A stretch of DNA of 64,000 nucleotides from Nocardioides panaciterrulae (lineage in GTDB: Bacteria > Actinomycetota > Actinomycetes > Propionibacteriales > Nocardioidaceae): contig NZ_JACCBG010000001.1 in NCBI RefSeq assembly GCF_013409645.1, forward strand, positions 2,912,001-2,976,000. Reading direction: 5' to 3'. Positions 7,862 through 15,840 of the stretch are shown in pieces. The notes under the pieces were generated by a model that worked only from the letters and a program-made list of their open reading frames with translations, had not been told where the DNA came from and made no database searches. A program made the translations under genes and the position numbers. Numbering within the stretch: position 1 is the stretch's first letter; the number at the start of each line of letters is the position of its first letter.

Positions 7862-8772
7862 GCCGGGGCTCCTTCGGTGGTGGTCTCCCGCTGGGTGTCG
7901 GCGGTGAGGGAGAGGAACAGGTCCTCGAGGCCACCGTCGGCGGCCCGCAGGTCGGTCAGGACGATCGCGCGCTCGGCGGCCACGCGGCCGACCTCCACCG
8001 GCTCCGCCTCCACGCGCAGCCCCTCGCCGGCGCCGCTGACGGCCAGCCCCTTCTCCTTCAGGCCGGTCGCGAGCGCCTCGTTGTCCAGCGCGGTCACGAA
8101 GGTGGCGCTCTTGCCGGCCCCGGCCATCAGGGACTTCCGGTCGCCGCGGGCCACGATTCGGCCGCGGCCGATCAGGATCATCTCGTCGGCGATGATCTCC
8201 ACCTCGTGCAGCAGGTGGCTGGACAGCAGCACGGTGCCGCCGCGCTCGGCATACCCCTTGAGCAGGCCGCGCATCCAGCGGATGCCGGCGGGGTCCAGCC
8301 CGTTGGCGGGCTCGTCGAGGATCAGCACCGAGGGGTCGCCCAGCAGGGCGTGGGCGATCCCGAGCCGCTGGCGCATGCCGAGGGAGTAGTTGCGCACCCG
8401 GCGCTTGGCCTCCCGCTCGTCCAGCGAGACCAGCGCGAGCATCTCGTCGACCCGGGAGGACGGCAGCCCCATCGCCAGGGCGCCCAGGGTCAGGACCTCC
8501 CGGCCGGTGCGGCCGGCGTGCTGGGCGGAGGCGTCGAGGAGGACGCCGACATGGCGCCCGGGGTTGGGGATGTCGCCGTAGTGCAGCCCGCCGATCGTCA
8601 CCTCGCCGCGGGTCGCGGGGGTCAGCCCCACCATGATCCGCATCGTGGTGGTCTTCCCAGCGCCGTTGGGCCCCAGGAAGCCGGTGACGGTGCCGGGCCG
8701 GCACTCGAAGCTGACGTCGTCCACGGCGGTGAACGCGCCGTACGTCCTGGTGAGCCCCTCGACCTTGATCAT
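7858..8772 (-). CDS. ABC transporter ATP-binding protein
   Basis: A 304-residue ATPase with a complete nucleotide-binding domain: Walker A GPNGAGKTT at residues 34-42, signature motif YSLGMRQRLG, Walker B LILDEPANGLD and the H-loop in LLSSHLLHEVE. The C-terminal 80 residues form the extra domain common in DrrA/CcmA-like exporters. The start ATG at 8772 begins MIKVEGLTRTYG directly at the domain edge. It is divergent from the sensor kinase gene at 8904. A nearby two-component system may control this exporter, a common pairing, but no direct evidence is seen. Confidence 0.95.
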   Translation of the reverse strand: MIKVEGLTRTYGAFTAVDDVSFECRPGTVTGFLGPNGAGKTTTMRIMVGLTPATRGEVTIGGLHYGDIPNPGRHVGVLLDASAQHAGRTGREVLTLGALAMGLPSSRVDEMLALVSLDEREAKRRVRNYSLGMRQRLGIAHALLGDPSVLILDEPANGLDPAGIRWMRGLLKGYAERGGTVLLSSHLLHEVEIIADEMILIGRGRIVARGDRKSLMAGAGKSATFVTALDNEALATGLKEKGLAVSGAGEGLRVEAEPVEVGRVAAERAIVLTDLRAADGGLEDLFLSLTADTQRETTTEGAPA

Positions 8773-8903
8773 GGGCTCAACCCTGCCGTACGCCGCCGAC
8801 CGCCGCATCGTGCTGCGGCACGTGTCGCGGGTGACCAAAGTAGCGTCCTGACCGCGACGCCGGCAGCCTGCGCGCCGACCGGGCCTGCGCCTAACCTCAT
8901 CTC

Positions 8904-10064
8904 GTGGATCGCCCGACCCCCGACCAGTGCCAGCCGGCGCTGACCCCCGCCCGCCACGCCTGGCGGATCCTGGGCGCGCTGGTCGTGGTCGGCATCGCGT
9001 GGGGCCCAATGCTCCCCCGCCAGCTGCACCACCACGGCCTGCTCGCCCTCGACCTGGGCTGCGGCGCGGTCGGGTTCGCGCTGGTCGTACGCCGGCGGCG
9101 GTGGCCGCTGTCGGTGGCGCTGGTCACCGCCGCGCTGGGCGCGGTCTCGGGGATCGCGGCCGGGCCCGCGGTGCTGGCGGCGGTCTCGGTCGCGACCCGG
9201 CGCCGGCTGTGGCAGGTCGCGCTGGTGGGGCTGGCCAACGTGGTCGCCGGGATGGTCGTGGTGCGCGTCCAGCCGACCGACCAGACCCAGCCGATGTGGC
9301 TCAACCTCACCGTGACCGCGGTCTTCACGATCGGGGTGCTCGGCTGGGGCATGTACCTCGGCTCGCGCCGCGAGCTGATCTGGACCCTGAAGCACCGCGC
9401 CGAGCGGGCCGAGGCCGAGCAGTCGCTGCGCGTGGCGCAGGCGCGCGGCAACGAACGCGCCCGGATCGCCCGGGAGATGCACGACGTGCTCGCGCACCGG
9501 ATCTCGCAGATCTCGCTGCACGCGGGGGCCCTGGCCTTCCGCGAGGATCTCGGCGCCGAGGAGATGCGGGCCAGCGCCGGGGTGATCCGGGAGAAGGCGC
9601 ACGAGGCGCTCACCGACCTGCGCGGCGTGCTGGGGGTGCTGCGCGACGCCGGGACCGGCGAGCTGCTCGGCGCCCCGCAGCCGACGTACGACGACCTGGT
9701 GGAGCTGGTCGCCGAGGCCAGGGACTCGGGGCTGAACGTGGACTTCCACGACCAGCTCGACCCCGACGACGACCCGATGCCGGAGGTGGTCGGGCGCACC
9801 GTCTACCGGATCGTCCAGGAGGGCATCACCAACGCCCGCAAGCACGCGCCGGGCAGCCACCTGACCATCCGGGTGAGCGGGTCCCCCGGCGAGGGGGTCG
9901 GGGTGGTGCTGCGCAACCCGCTGGGCTTCGGCACCGCGACCCCGGGTGCGGGCCTGGGGCTGGTCGGCCTGACCGAGCGCGCGGAGCTGCGCGGCGGCCG
10001 GCTGGAGCACCGGCGGGACGGCTCGTCGTTCGTGCTCCAGGGGTGGATACCGTGGGCGACGTGA
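8904..10064 (+). CDS. Sensor histidine kinase, NarL/DesK type
   Basis: A 386-residue membrane kinase. Four or five hydrophobic segments (about residues 22-150) with short loops form the sensing part. The HisKA_3 dimerisation domain follows, with phosphoacceptor H193 in REMHDVLAHRISQI. The ATPase domain has the N box VYRIVQEGITNARKHA and a glycine-rich GAGLGLVGLTERAEL. The start is GTG at 8904. The stop overlaps the response-regulator GTG by 4 bp. It lies divergent from the ABC exporter, which is the likely target of this system; that link is inference. Confidence 0.9.
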   Translation: MDRPTPDQCQPALTPARHAWRILGALVVVGIAWGPMLPRQLHHHGLLALDLGCGAVGFALVVRRRRWPLSVALVTAALGAVSGIAAGPAVLAAVSVATRRRLWQVALVGLANVVAGMVVVRVQPTDQTQPMWLNLTVTAVFTIGVLGWGMYLGSRRELIWTLKHRAERAEAEQSLRVAQARGNERARIAREMHDVLAHRISQISLHAGALAFREDLGAEEMRASAGVIREKAHEALTDLRGVLGVLRDAGTGELLGAPQPTYDDLVELVAEARDSGLNVDFHDQLDPDDDPMPEVVGRTVYRIVQEGITNARKHAPGSHLTIRVSGSPGEGVGVVLRNPLGFGTATPGAGLGLVGLTERAELRGGRLEHRRDGSSFVLQGWIPWAT

Positions 10065-10726
10065 CGACGCGGGTGCTCATCGTCGACGACGACCCGCTGG
10101 TCCGCTCGGCGCTGGCGCTGATGCTCGGCGGGCAGTCGGACCTGGAGGTCGTCGGCGAGGCCGGTGACGGCCGCGAGGGCGTGGCGCTGGCCCGCCGTCT
10201 CGACCCCGACGTGGTGCTGATGGACATCCGGATGCCCCACCTGTCCGGGCTCGACGCGACCCGGCAGCTGCACGCGGAGCCCGGCCCGCCCCGGGTGATC
10301 GTGCTGACGACCTTCGACGCCGACGACCACGTGGTCGGCGCGCTGGGCGCCGGCGCCGACGGGTTCCTGCTCAAGGACACCCCGCCCGCCGAGATCCTCG
10401 ACGCGATCCGCAAGGTCGCCGACGGCGAGCCGATGCTCTCCCCCTCGGTGACCCGGACGCTGCTGCGCCGGCTGCGCTCGGACCACGCCGACGGGCTGGC
10501 CGCCGAGCGGCTCTCGGCCGCGCAGGAGCGGCTGGGCCGGCTCACCGGCCGGGAGCGCGACGTCGCGCTGGCCGTCGGCCGCGGGCTGACCAACGCCGAG
10601 ATCGCCGGCGAGCTGTTCCTCTCGGTGCCGACGGTCAAGGCGCACGTGTCCCGGCTGTTCGAGAAGCTCGAGGTCACCAACCGGGTGCAGATCGCGATCT
10701 GCGTCCACGACGCCGGCCTGGCCTGA
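10061..10726 (+). CDS. Response regulator, NarL/LuxR family
   Basis: A 221-residue regulator. The receiver domain runs from VLIVDDDPLVRSAL to about residue 120, with acidic pocket D10-D12, phosphoacceptor D55 in LMDIRMP, T83 and K105. The LuxR-type helix-turn-helix is at the C-terminus (LTGRERDVALAVGRGLTNAEIAGELFLSVPTVKAHV). It starts at a GTG within the kinase stop (GTGA) and is its cognate regulator. The gene is intact. Confidence 0.95.
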   Translation: MTTRVLIVDDDPLVRSALALMLGGQSDLEVVGEAGDGREGVALARRLDPDVVLMDIRMPHLSGLDATRQLHAEPGPPRVIVLTTFDADDHVVGALGAGADGFLLKDTPPAEILDAIRKVADGEPMLSPSVTRTLLRRLRSDHADGLAAERLSAAQERLGRLTGRERDVALAVGRGLTNAEIAGELFLSVPTVKAHVSRLFEKLEVTNRVQIAICVHDAGLA

Positions 10727-10752
10727 CCCCGGCCCGGCCGCGCCGCTCGGCG

Positions 10753-10813
10753 GGTCACGGGCCGACAACGGGTCACGGGCCGATAACAACGTCACAACAC
10801 CTGGTCACGGGCC
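10753..10813. repeat. Three direct repeats GGTCACGGGCC upstream of the HesB-like gene
   Basis: The 11-mer GGTCACGGGCC occurs at 10753-10763, 10771-10781 and 10803-10813, all in one orientation. It sits in the gap between the response regulator stop and the next gene at 10885. Spacing is 18 and 32 bp from start to start. Directly repeated elements of this kind can be binding sites for LuxR-type regulators such as the one just upstream. This is a position-based guess. Confidence 0.55.
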
Positions 10814-10884
10814 CAGCGTGACCCCGGTTGCGTCGCCCCGTGGCCCGGGACACGGTGGGAGGCCTCGCGACGAAAGGAGCACCG

Positions 10885-11169
10885 ATGCTCACCCTGACCG
10901 AGAACGCCCGCGACATCCTGCGGAAGGTTCCCCACCAGCCCGAGCTCGGCCCCGGCGCCGGACTGCGCATCTCCCGGTCCCAGGCCGGGGACGGCGTGTT
11001 CCTCACCTCGCTCACCCACGCCCCGCGGCGCGGCGACGAGGTCCTCGACGACGACGGCGCCCGGGTCTTCCTCGGTCCGCTGGCGGCGGAGCGGTACGAC
11101 GGCGGTCGCCTCGACGCCCGCACCGACCCGCAGGGCCGCATCGAGTTCGTGGTCCGGCGCGCCTCCTGA
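10885..11169 (+). CDS. HesB/IscA-like protein lacking cysteines
   Basis: A 94-residue protein that starts MLTLTENARDILRKV, a typical opening of HesB/IscA/SufA-type proteins, and continues with GLRISRSQAGDGVFLTSL and the strand DEVLDDDGARVFLGP. True A-type iron-sulfur carriers have three conserved cysteines. There are none here, so it cannot bind a cluster in the known way. The ATG at 10885 is preceded by GAAAGGAG, a strong ribosome-binding site. Its 3' end lies 8 bp from the IS1380 island. Members of this cysteine-free branch are widespread in actinobacteria and of unknown function. Confidence 0.7.
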   Translation: MLTLTENARDILRKVPHQPELGPGAGLRISRSQAGDGVFLTSLTHAPRRGDEVLDDDGARVFLGPLAAERYDGGRLDARTDPQGRIEFVVRRAS

Positions 11170-11177
11170 CCCCTCAG

Positions 11178-12817
11178 CCCTGATCCACCGACGATGATGC
11201 TGGGGCGCTGAGTTCTGGGGTCGGTGGTGTTCCGCGGTGATAGGGGCGTGGGTGATCGGCCGGTCTGTCCGGCTCTTCCACTTGGTCCTCGGGTTGTGCC
11301 GTCTTCGGCTGGGTGGTCAGGTCGTGGCGGCTGCTGGTGGCCCTGTTGCGACCGACCACAGCGAAAGCCATGCCGGTGCCCATGGCCAGTGCTCGGGTAG
11401 GTGCAGCACGAGGCGCCTACTGGTGGATGCGATCCGGGCGGGGACGTTGATGATCCGGCTGCGCAGGGTCGCCCAGCGGGCCTTGGCCTGCCCGGCCGCC
11501 ACCGCGGCGGCGCGGGCGATGTTGAACGCGATCACCGCGTGGGCCAGCCAGGCTGCGTTCGCCGCGTACTTCCCGGACGGCAAGTGCGCCAACGGTCCGT
11601 CCTTGAGCTCGGCTATGACCTGCTCGACGATCGCGTGGTCGCGGTGGGTCTGGTCGGCCTTGACCAGGCCCAGGGTGGAGTTGGTGATGAACGCGTGGTG
11701 GCGGAAGGTCGCGAACAGCTCGCCCTGCTCGGTGCCATCGCTGGCCAACGCCTGCAACCTCTTGACGCGTCGCACGACCAGGCGGCAGGTGACGTGCTCG
11801 GCCTTGCGGCGTCCGGTGAACGCGACGAACGGCACTTCGGCGACCTCGGCGTCACTGATCCAGCGCTGTTCGGCCTCCTCGAAGACCGCGTGGGGGTAGG
11901 CGATCGGTTCCCACGCGTCCTCGCCGATGCTGGTGATCGCGGCCTTCACGGTCGCGGTCATGCGTGCGGTCACGCTGAACCAGGCGCCGTGGCGCAGCGC
12001 GGTGGCGACGAACGCGTGGCCGTAGTAGGCCGAGTCCGCTCGGGCCAGGATCCTGGCCCTGACGCCGGCCTTGCGGGCGGTGCTGATGGCCTGGGCCAGC
12101 AGCCGTCCCGCCCCGGCCGCCGAGGCGACGTTGCCGCGACGCAACCGGGCCCGGGCGATCACCGGCGCCGCGGTCGGACTCGAGAGGACCGCGAGCTGGG
12201 CGTTCAACCCCCGCACCCGCGAGTAGCCATAGGCGGCGCCCTGTTTGGCGTAGCCGTGGACCTCGCGGATCGTGTCGTCGACATCGAGGAATGCCAGCCC
12301 GTCGAGCGTGGTGGCGCCCGCGAGCAGCCCCGGGACCCTGCTCGCTGAGCCCGGCCAGGACCCGGGAGGCGACCGCGTCGACCTGCTGAACGTGACCGTG
12401 GGTGAAGGAGCGCAGGAACGTGCCAAGTGTCGAGGGTGCCCGGACCCCGACGAAGACCCGCCCCACCCGCCATGACGGAGCAGATCGAGATCATCGATGC
12501 AGTCCGCCCCGGCCAGCATCCCCCCGATCACACTGACCGACTTGGCCACCGGGTTCGGCGACGCGACTCGCAGCCGCCCGGTGAGGAGGTCATGCAGACC
12601 CGCCGACTCGGCCAGCCGCAGCGCCGGCACCAGACCCGCGGCCGACACGAGATTCGGATCGTCGAAAACAGGCCGCACGGCGTGAGAGGCTTTCACTTAC
12701 GAGGTGTCCCTTGCTCGGCGATCGAATCTTGGTGTGGTAACTCAGATTCTCCCGCCCAGCAAGGGCATTCTCGTTCTACGCCACGCTCACACGCCGACCC
12801 TCATCGGTGGATCAGGG
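11178..12817 (-). mobile_element. IS1380-family insertion sequence, copy 1
   Basis: A 1640-bp element with inverted ends CCCTGATCCACCGA at the left and the complementary TCGGTGGATCAGGG at the right. It is flanked by ctcag on both sides and carries one transposase gene on the minus strand. It differs from copy 2 at a single position that I can see (G at 11199, T at 15862). Confidence 0.9.
11317..12696 (-). CDS. IS1380-family transposase, copy 1
   Basis: A 459-residue DDE transposase. Recognisable blocks are FLDVDDTIREVHGYAKQGAA (first catalytic Asp), ILARADSAYYGHAF (second Asp) and the C-terminal region with DHAIVEQVIAELKDGPL, which supplies the Glu. Residues about 76-117 are serine- and proline-rich and read out of frame. 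The plus-one frame over this stretch gives a family-like VFVGVRAPSTLGTFLRSFTHGH segment. Two compensating indels therefore seem to have scrambled about 40 residues of the N-terminal domain, and the reading frame stays open. Whether it is active is unknown. The same change is present in copy 2. Confidence 0.85.
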   Translation of the reverse strand: MKASHAVRPVFDDPNLVSAAGLVPALRLAESAGLHDLLTGRLRVASPNPVAKSVSVIGGMLAGADCIDDLDLLRHGGWGGSSSGSGHPRHLARSCAPSPTVTFSRSTRSPPGSWPGSASRVPGLLAGATTLDGLAFLDVDDTIREVHGYAKQGAAYGYSRVRGLNAQLAVLSSPTAAPVIARARLRRGNVASAAGAGRLLAQAISTARKAGVRARILARADSAYYGHAFVATALRHGAWFSVTARMTATVKAAITSIGEDAWEPIAYPHAVFEEAEQRWISDAEVAEVPFVAFTGRRKAEHVTCRLVVRRVKRLQALASDGTEQGELFATFRHHAFITNSTLGLVKADQTHRDHAIVEQVIAELKDGPLAHLPSGKYAANAAWLAHAVIAFNIARAAAVAAGQAKARWATLRSRIINVPARIASTSRRLVLHLPEHWPWAPAWLSLWSVATGPPAAATT

Positions 12818-12881
12818 CTCAGCCGACCAAGGCAGCAAGCGCGTAGCCCCCCGCAATTTCGTAGGGACGGCTTCGTCAAGC

Positions 12882-13488
12882 TCAGTTCTTACCCGGAATC
12901 GCGAATGCGTGCGCGATACCCACCAACTTGTCTATCGACACACCCGAGGCCGACAGAAGTTTCACGGCTTCGTCGTCATGAACGACGATGACCTCATTCG
13001 AGTATTCGCTACTGACGGCGGGCTGGATGAGCATCGGGTTTCCGTGCAACTCCTGGATGCTCCCACCTGGCCCGAGCAAATCGTCGAATCCCGTGCTCGG
13101 ATCGAAGCCTGCCCACCCCGACTCCAGAGTGACGAACACGGCCTGAGCGCCTTGTCCGAACCCGAAATAAGGGGCCTGGCCACACGTCCACGCGTCGGTG
13201 GGCCGACCTTCTGACAAAGGCAGCCAATCGGGCTTGTCGCTACTCGCTGCGGCCTCGTCGACCGCAACCTGTGCCGCGTTCGCGCACGGCTGCCCGGGCT
13301 TCAGGTCGGCACGCGTCAGAAAGGCATCCATCCGGGCGTTGTACGGCCGCGAGTCAACGGCCCGAGCCCCCCCCGGTGACGGCCTTCGGGTCGGGTCGTA
13401 GGGACGAAGCCGTCGCGTAGCCGACGACCGCGAGAGTGACGGCGAGTCCAACTCGAACTGAGACTCGCATCCATCGAGCCTGCATCAT
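12882..13488 (-). pseudogene. Secreted hypothetical protein, frameshifted
   Basis: A signal-peptide-like start (MMQARWMRVSVRVGLAVTLAV...ATASS) reads from 13488 but hits a stop shortly after a run of eight C (13367-13374; G8 on the coding strand). The body continues in another frame, ARAVDSRPYNARMDAFLTRADL through to AHAFAIPGKN, for about 150 residues. Removing one base from the run restores a single reading frame of about 200 codons. The start overlaps the previous gene's stop as ATGA, so the two formed an operon. No family is recognised. It is AT-richer than the chromosome around it. A sequencing error in the homopolymer is possible. Confidence 0.6.
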
Positions 13489-14213
13489 TGCGTCACCACG
13501 TTCCCCGTATGACCATCCACGATATCGAGTTTCCAATCTGAATCATTGTCGCTGTAAAGGCTAAGGGTGTTCCACACTGTCCACCCGTTGCCTTCGTGGA
13601 ACTCATTCAGATCGTGAAATTTAGCCTTACCGGGATCGTCGCTCTTACGTTCCGTGCCCACCGCGTTATAGCCTTGGGTGAAATCGTATGAATGCGTTCC
13701 CAACGAGGTTCCATTCCAGAAGAACTGGTAGGTGTTGGCTGTGTTTACGTCCGACACCGAGTAGGTATCGAACGTGTCATCGTCCGGGTGATAGGTCGTG
13801 AAGGCAGTGCACTGGGCCACCCCGCCCTCGCTGTGACCTTGTCGGAAAACCGTCGGGTTGATGTAAAAGTGCGTATCTGATGCATCGCAGGCGTTCCAGC
13901 CAATAAAGATCCCGACCTCTGCGTCTGACAACTTGTCAGTCGAAAGCACTTAGGCACTGCTGATCCGCTCGCACTGCGCAGAACCGGACGGCGCCCAGAT
14001 GCTAGCCTCGGTTCCCTTCGAGTTGTTGTCGAAAGACGAGCCAGCGTATTCCCAGCCGACTACGGACTTGTCCGCGTTCGAAATGCAGGATTTGGAATCA
14101 TTTGCCGCGGAGGCGGGTGAAGCCAGCCATCCGACCATAAACCCCGCGAACAGGATCGTGCTGGCCAACAGTGGCAGCGCGAGCCTGCTCTCGGCGCTGC
14201 GCCCGTGGCGCAT
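13485..14213 (-). pseudogene. Secreted hypothetical protein, broken by a stop codon and by ISL3
   Basis: Residues from the ATG at 14213 include a signal peptide (LALPLLASTILFAGFMVGWLASPASA) and a short domain ending QCERISSA. A TAA at 13950-13952 then interrupts the frame, which resumes in frame with LSTDKLSDAEVGIFIGWNACD and continues to 13485. Restoring one sense codon would give a protein of about 243 residues. The ISL3 element starts 4 bp before the present ATG. Across it, the sequence joins to ATGACAAGAAC at 15722-15712, preceded by GGGGGAG. That suggests the original start was there and the IS landed inside the first few codons. No known family. Confidence 0.6.
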
Positions 14214-14217
14214 TGTC

Positions 14218-15703
14218 GGCTCTTCTTACTTCAGGTGGGGGTGGCTGAGCCCGCCGCCGATGAGCAGCATGCGTAGGCGGTAGTTCTCGCGGTTGCGGAA
14301 TCCTCTGGCCACGCGTCGATGGAGCTCGATCAGGCCGTTGATGGCCTCTGTGCCGCCGTTGTTGGATCGGCCGGTCTCGAAGTAGGCCAGGAACGCCTCT
14401 TTCCAGCGCTTCAGTGTGCGACCGAGTCGGGCCATCTCGGGGACCGGGCAGGTCGGGAACGAGTCGAGGATCTTGGTCGCGATCTTGCGGCCCTCGGCCG
14501 GATCGGGGTGGCGGTAGGCGGTGCGGAGTTGTTGGGCGCACGACCAGGCGATCCAGACCTGCAGGTGCTCATCGGGTCTGGCTGCGATGGCTTTCTCGAA
14601 TCTGGCCCACTGCTTGTCGGTGAGCTTCTCCGCGCCCGCGCGCAGCAGTTTCTGGATGCCGTAGAGCGGGTCGCCCTTGCGGCCGCGGCGACCCAGGGTC
14701 TCTTGCTGGACCCGGCGCCGGCACTCATCGACCGCGGCGGTGCCGAGCTTCACGACATGGAACGCATCAACCACCGCGACGGCGTCCTCGAGCTTGTCGT
14801 CGATCGCGGTCTTGTAGCCCTGGAAAGGGTCCAGGGCGGCGACCTTCACGCCGTCGCGGAAGGCGTTGCCGCGTTCTTCGAGCCAGTCGGCGTAGGCCTT
14901 GCCGGATCGGCCCGGGACCAGGTCGAGCAGCCGCGCACGCACGCGTCCTTCCTGGTCACGACTCAGGTCGACCATCCCGGTGAGCTCTTTCGGGCCGCGG
15001 CCGCCGTCCTTGATCGGTCTGGTCGAGACGTGGTGCCAGATGTGTTCGTCCACGCCCAGGCTGGTGACGTTCTCGAAGCGTGCCGGGTCGACGGCCATGG
15101 CCTCGAGCAGCGGCTCGATCGAGCGCCATAGCGTGCGCCAGGTCGTGCCGAGCTGCCGCGCGAGGCCGGCGACCGAGGCGTGCTCGCGGCGGAGCTGGTT
15201 GATCGCCCACCAGCACGCACGCACCGTCAGCAACGCCCGCGGGCCCGCCAGATCCTCGCGCTGTTCGGTGAACGACCTGGCCGTGCACTTCTCCTCGCCG
15301 CAGCGCCACGTTCGTTTGCGCCAGACCAGCCGGACCGGGCGCCCGAAGCAGGGCACGTCGATCAGGCGCACGTCGCGTCGACCGTGGCTGTGTGCGATCA
15401 CCCCACACCTACGACAGCCCGTCGGCTCAGGCGGTGTCTCGACAACGACACGGACCGCGCCGGCGTGTTCGCCGACGCCGATGACGTGGAACCCATCGAG
15501 GCCGACGAGGAGGTCACACCGGTCGCAGTAGCAGGAGCGTTGAGAACGTGGGCGCGCGCGGTCGCACGCCGTAGGCTCGAGCATCGTCGAGGCCTTTCGG
15601 TCGGTCAGCTTGGTCGCTACCGATCCTGGAAGGCCTCGACCCCTGTCTGGGTCAGGCGCTCAGGTCGTGTCGCTCACTGCCCCCACCGCAGGTAAGAAGA
15701 GCC
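14218..15703 (-). mobile_element. ISL3-family insertion sequence
   Basis: A 1486-bp element with imperfect inverted ends: GGCTCTTCTTAC at the left, matching the complement of GTAAGAAGAGCC at the right. It is flanked by an 8-bp target duplication gcattgtc (14210-14217 and 15704-15711), the size expected for ISL3. One transposase gene lies inside on the minus strand. It inserted in the 5' end of the cargo gene. Confidence 0.92.
14226..15584 (-). CDS. ISL3-family transposase
   Basis: A 452-residue transposase. The N-terminal zinc finger has CYCDRC and, after a strand, CRRCGVIAHSHGRR. The DDE core includes SLGVDEHIWHH, KVAALDPFQGYKTAI and AVVDAFHVVKL. The final catalytic Glu is in SNNGGTEAINGLIELHRRVARGFRNRENYRLRML. 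All blocks are intact and length is normal for the family, so it may be active. The start at 15584 sits 119 bp inside the right end of the element. Confidence 0.93.
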   Translation of the reverse strand: MLEPTACDRARPRSQRSCYCDRCDLLVGLDGFHVIGVGEHAGAVRVVVETPPEPTGCRRCGVIAHSHGRRDVRLIDVPCFGRPVRLVWRKRTWRCGEEKCTARSFTEQREDLAGPRALLTVRACWWAINQLRREHASVAGLARQLGTTWRTLWRSIEPLLEAMAVDPARFENVTSLGVDEHIWHHVSTRPIKDGGRGPKELTGMVDLSRDQEGRVRARLLDLVPGRSGKAYADWLEERGNAFRDGVKVAALDPFQGYKTAIDDKLEDAVAVVDAFHVVKLGTAAVDECRRRVQQETLGRRGRKGDPLYGIQKLLRAGAEKLTDKQWARFEKAIAARPDEHLQVWIAWSCAQQLRTAYRHPDPAEGRKIATKILDSFPTCPVPEMARLGRTLKRWKEAFLAYFETGRSNNGGTEAINGLIELHRRVARGFRNRENYRLRMLLIGGGLSHPHLK

Positions 15704-15840
15704 GCATTGTCGTTCTTGTCATGCAATCTCCCCCGTACGTTGTTTGGGAGGCAGAGTTTGTCGCCCGCATATCGGCTTGTCAACGGCCTCAGCCCCGCGT
15801 GTCCAGCCGACCTCCGCCTTGCCCAGGTGTTCTGGCTCAG
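15704..15840. other. Displaced 5' region of the cargo gene
   Basis: These 137 bp lie between the ISL3 right end and IS1380 copy 2. On the minus strand they hold GGGGGAG at 15734-15728, five bases before an ATG at 15722. They look like the original ribosome-binding site and first codons of the broken secreted-protein gene, with its promoter further right. No coding region is visible. Confidence 0.5.

Noticed and set aside
14226..15584. ISL3 element as part of the composite structure
   Set aside because: It has its own 8-bp target duplication and sits inside a cargo gene, so it came in separately.
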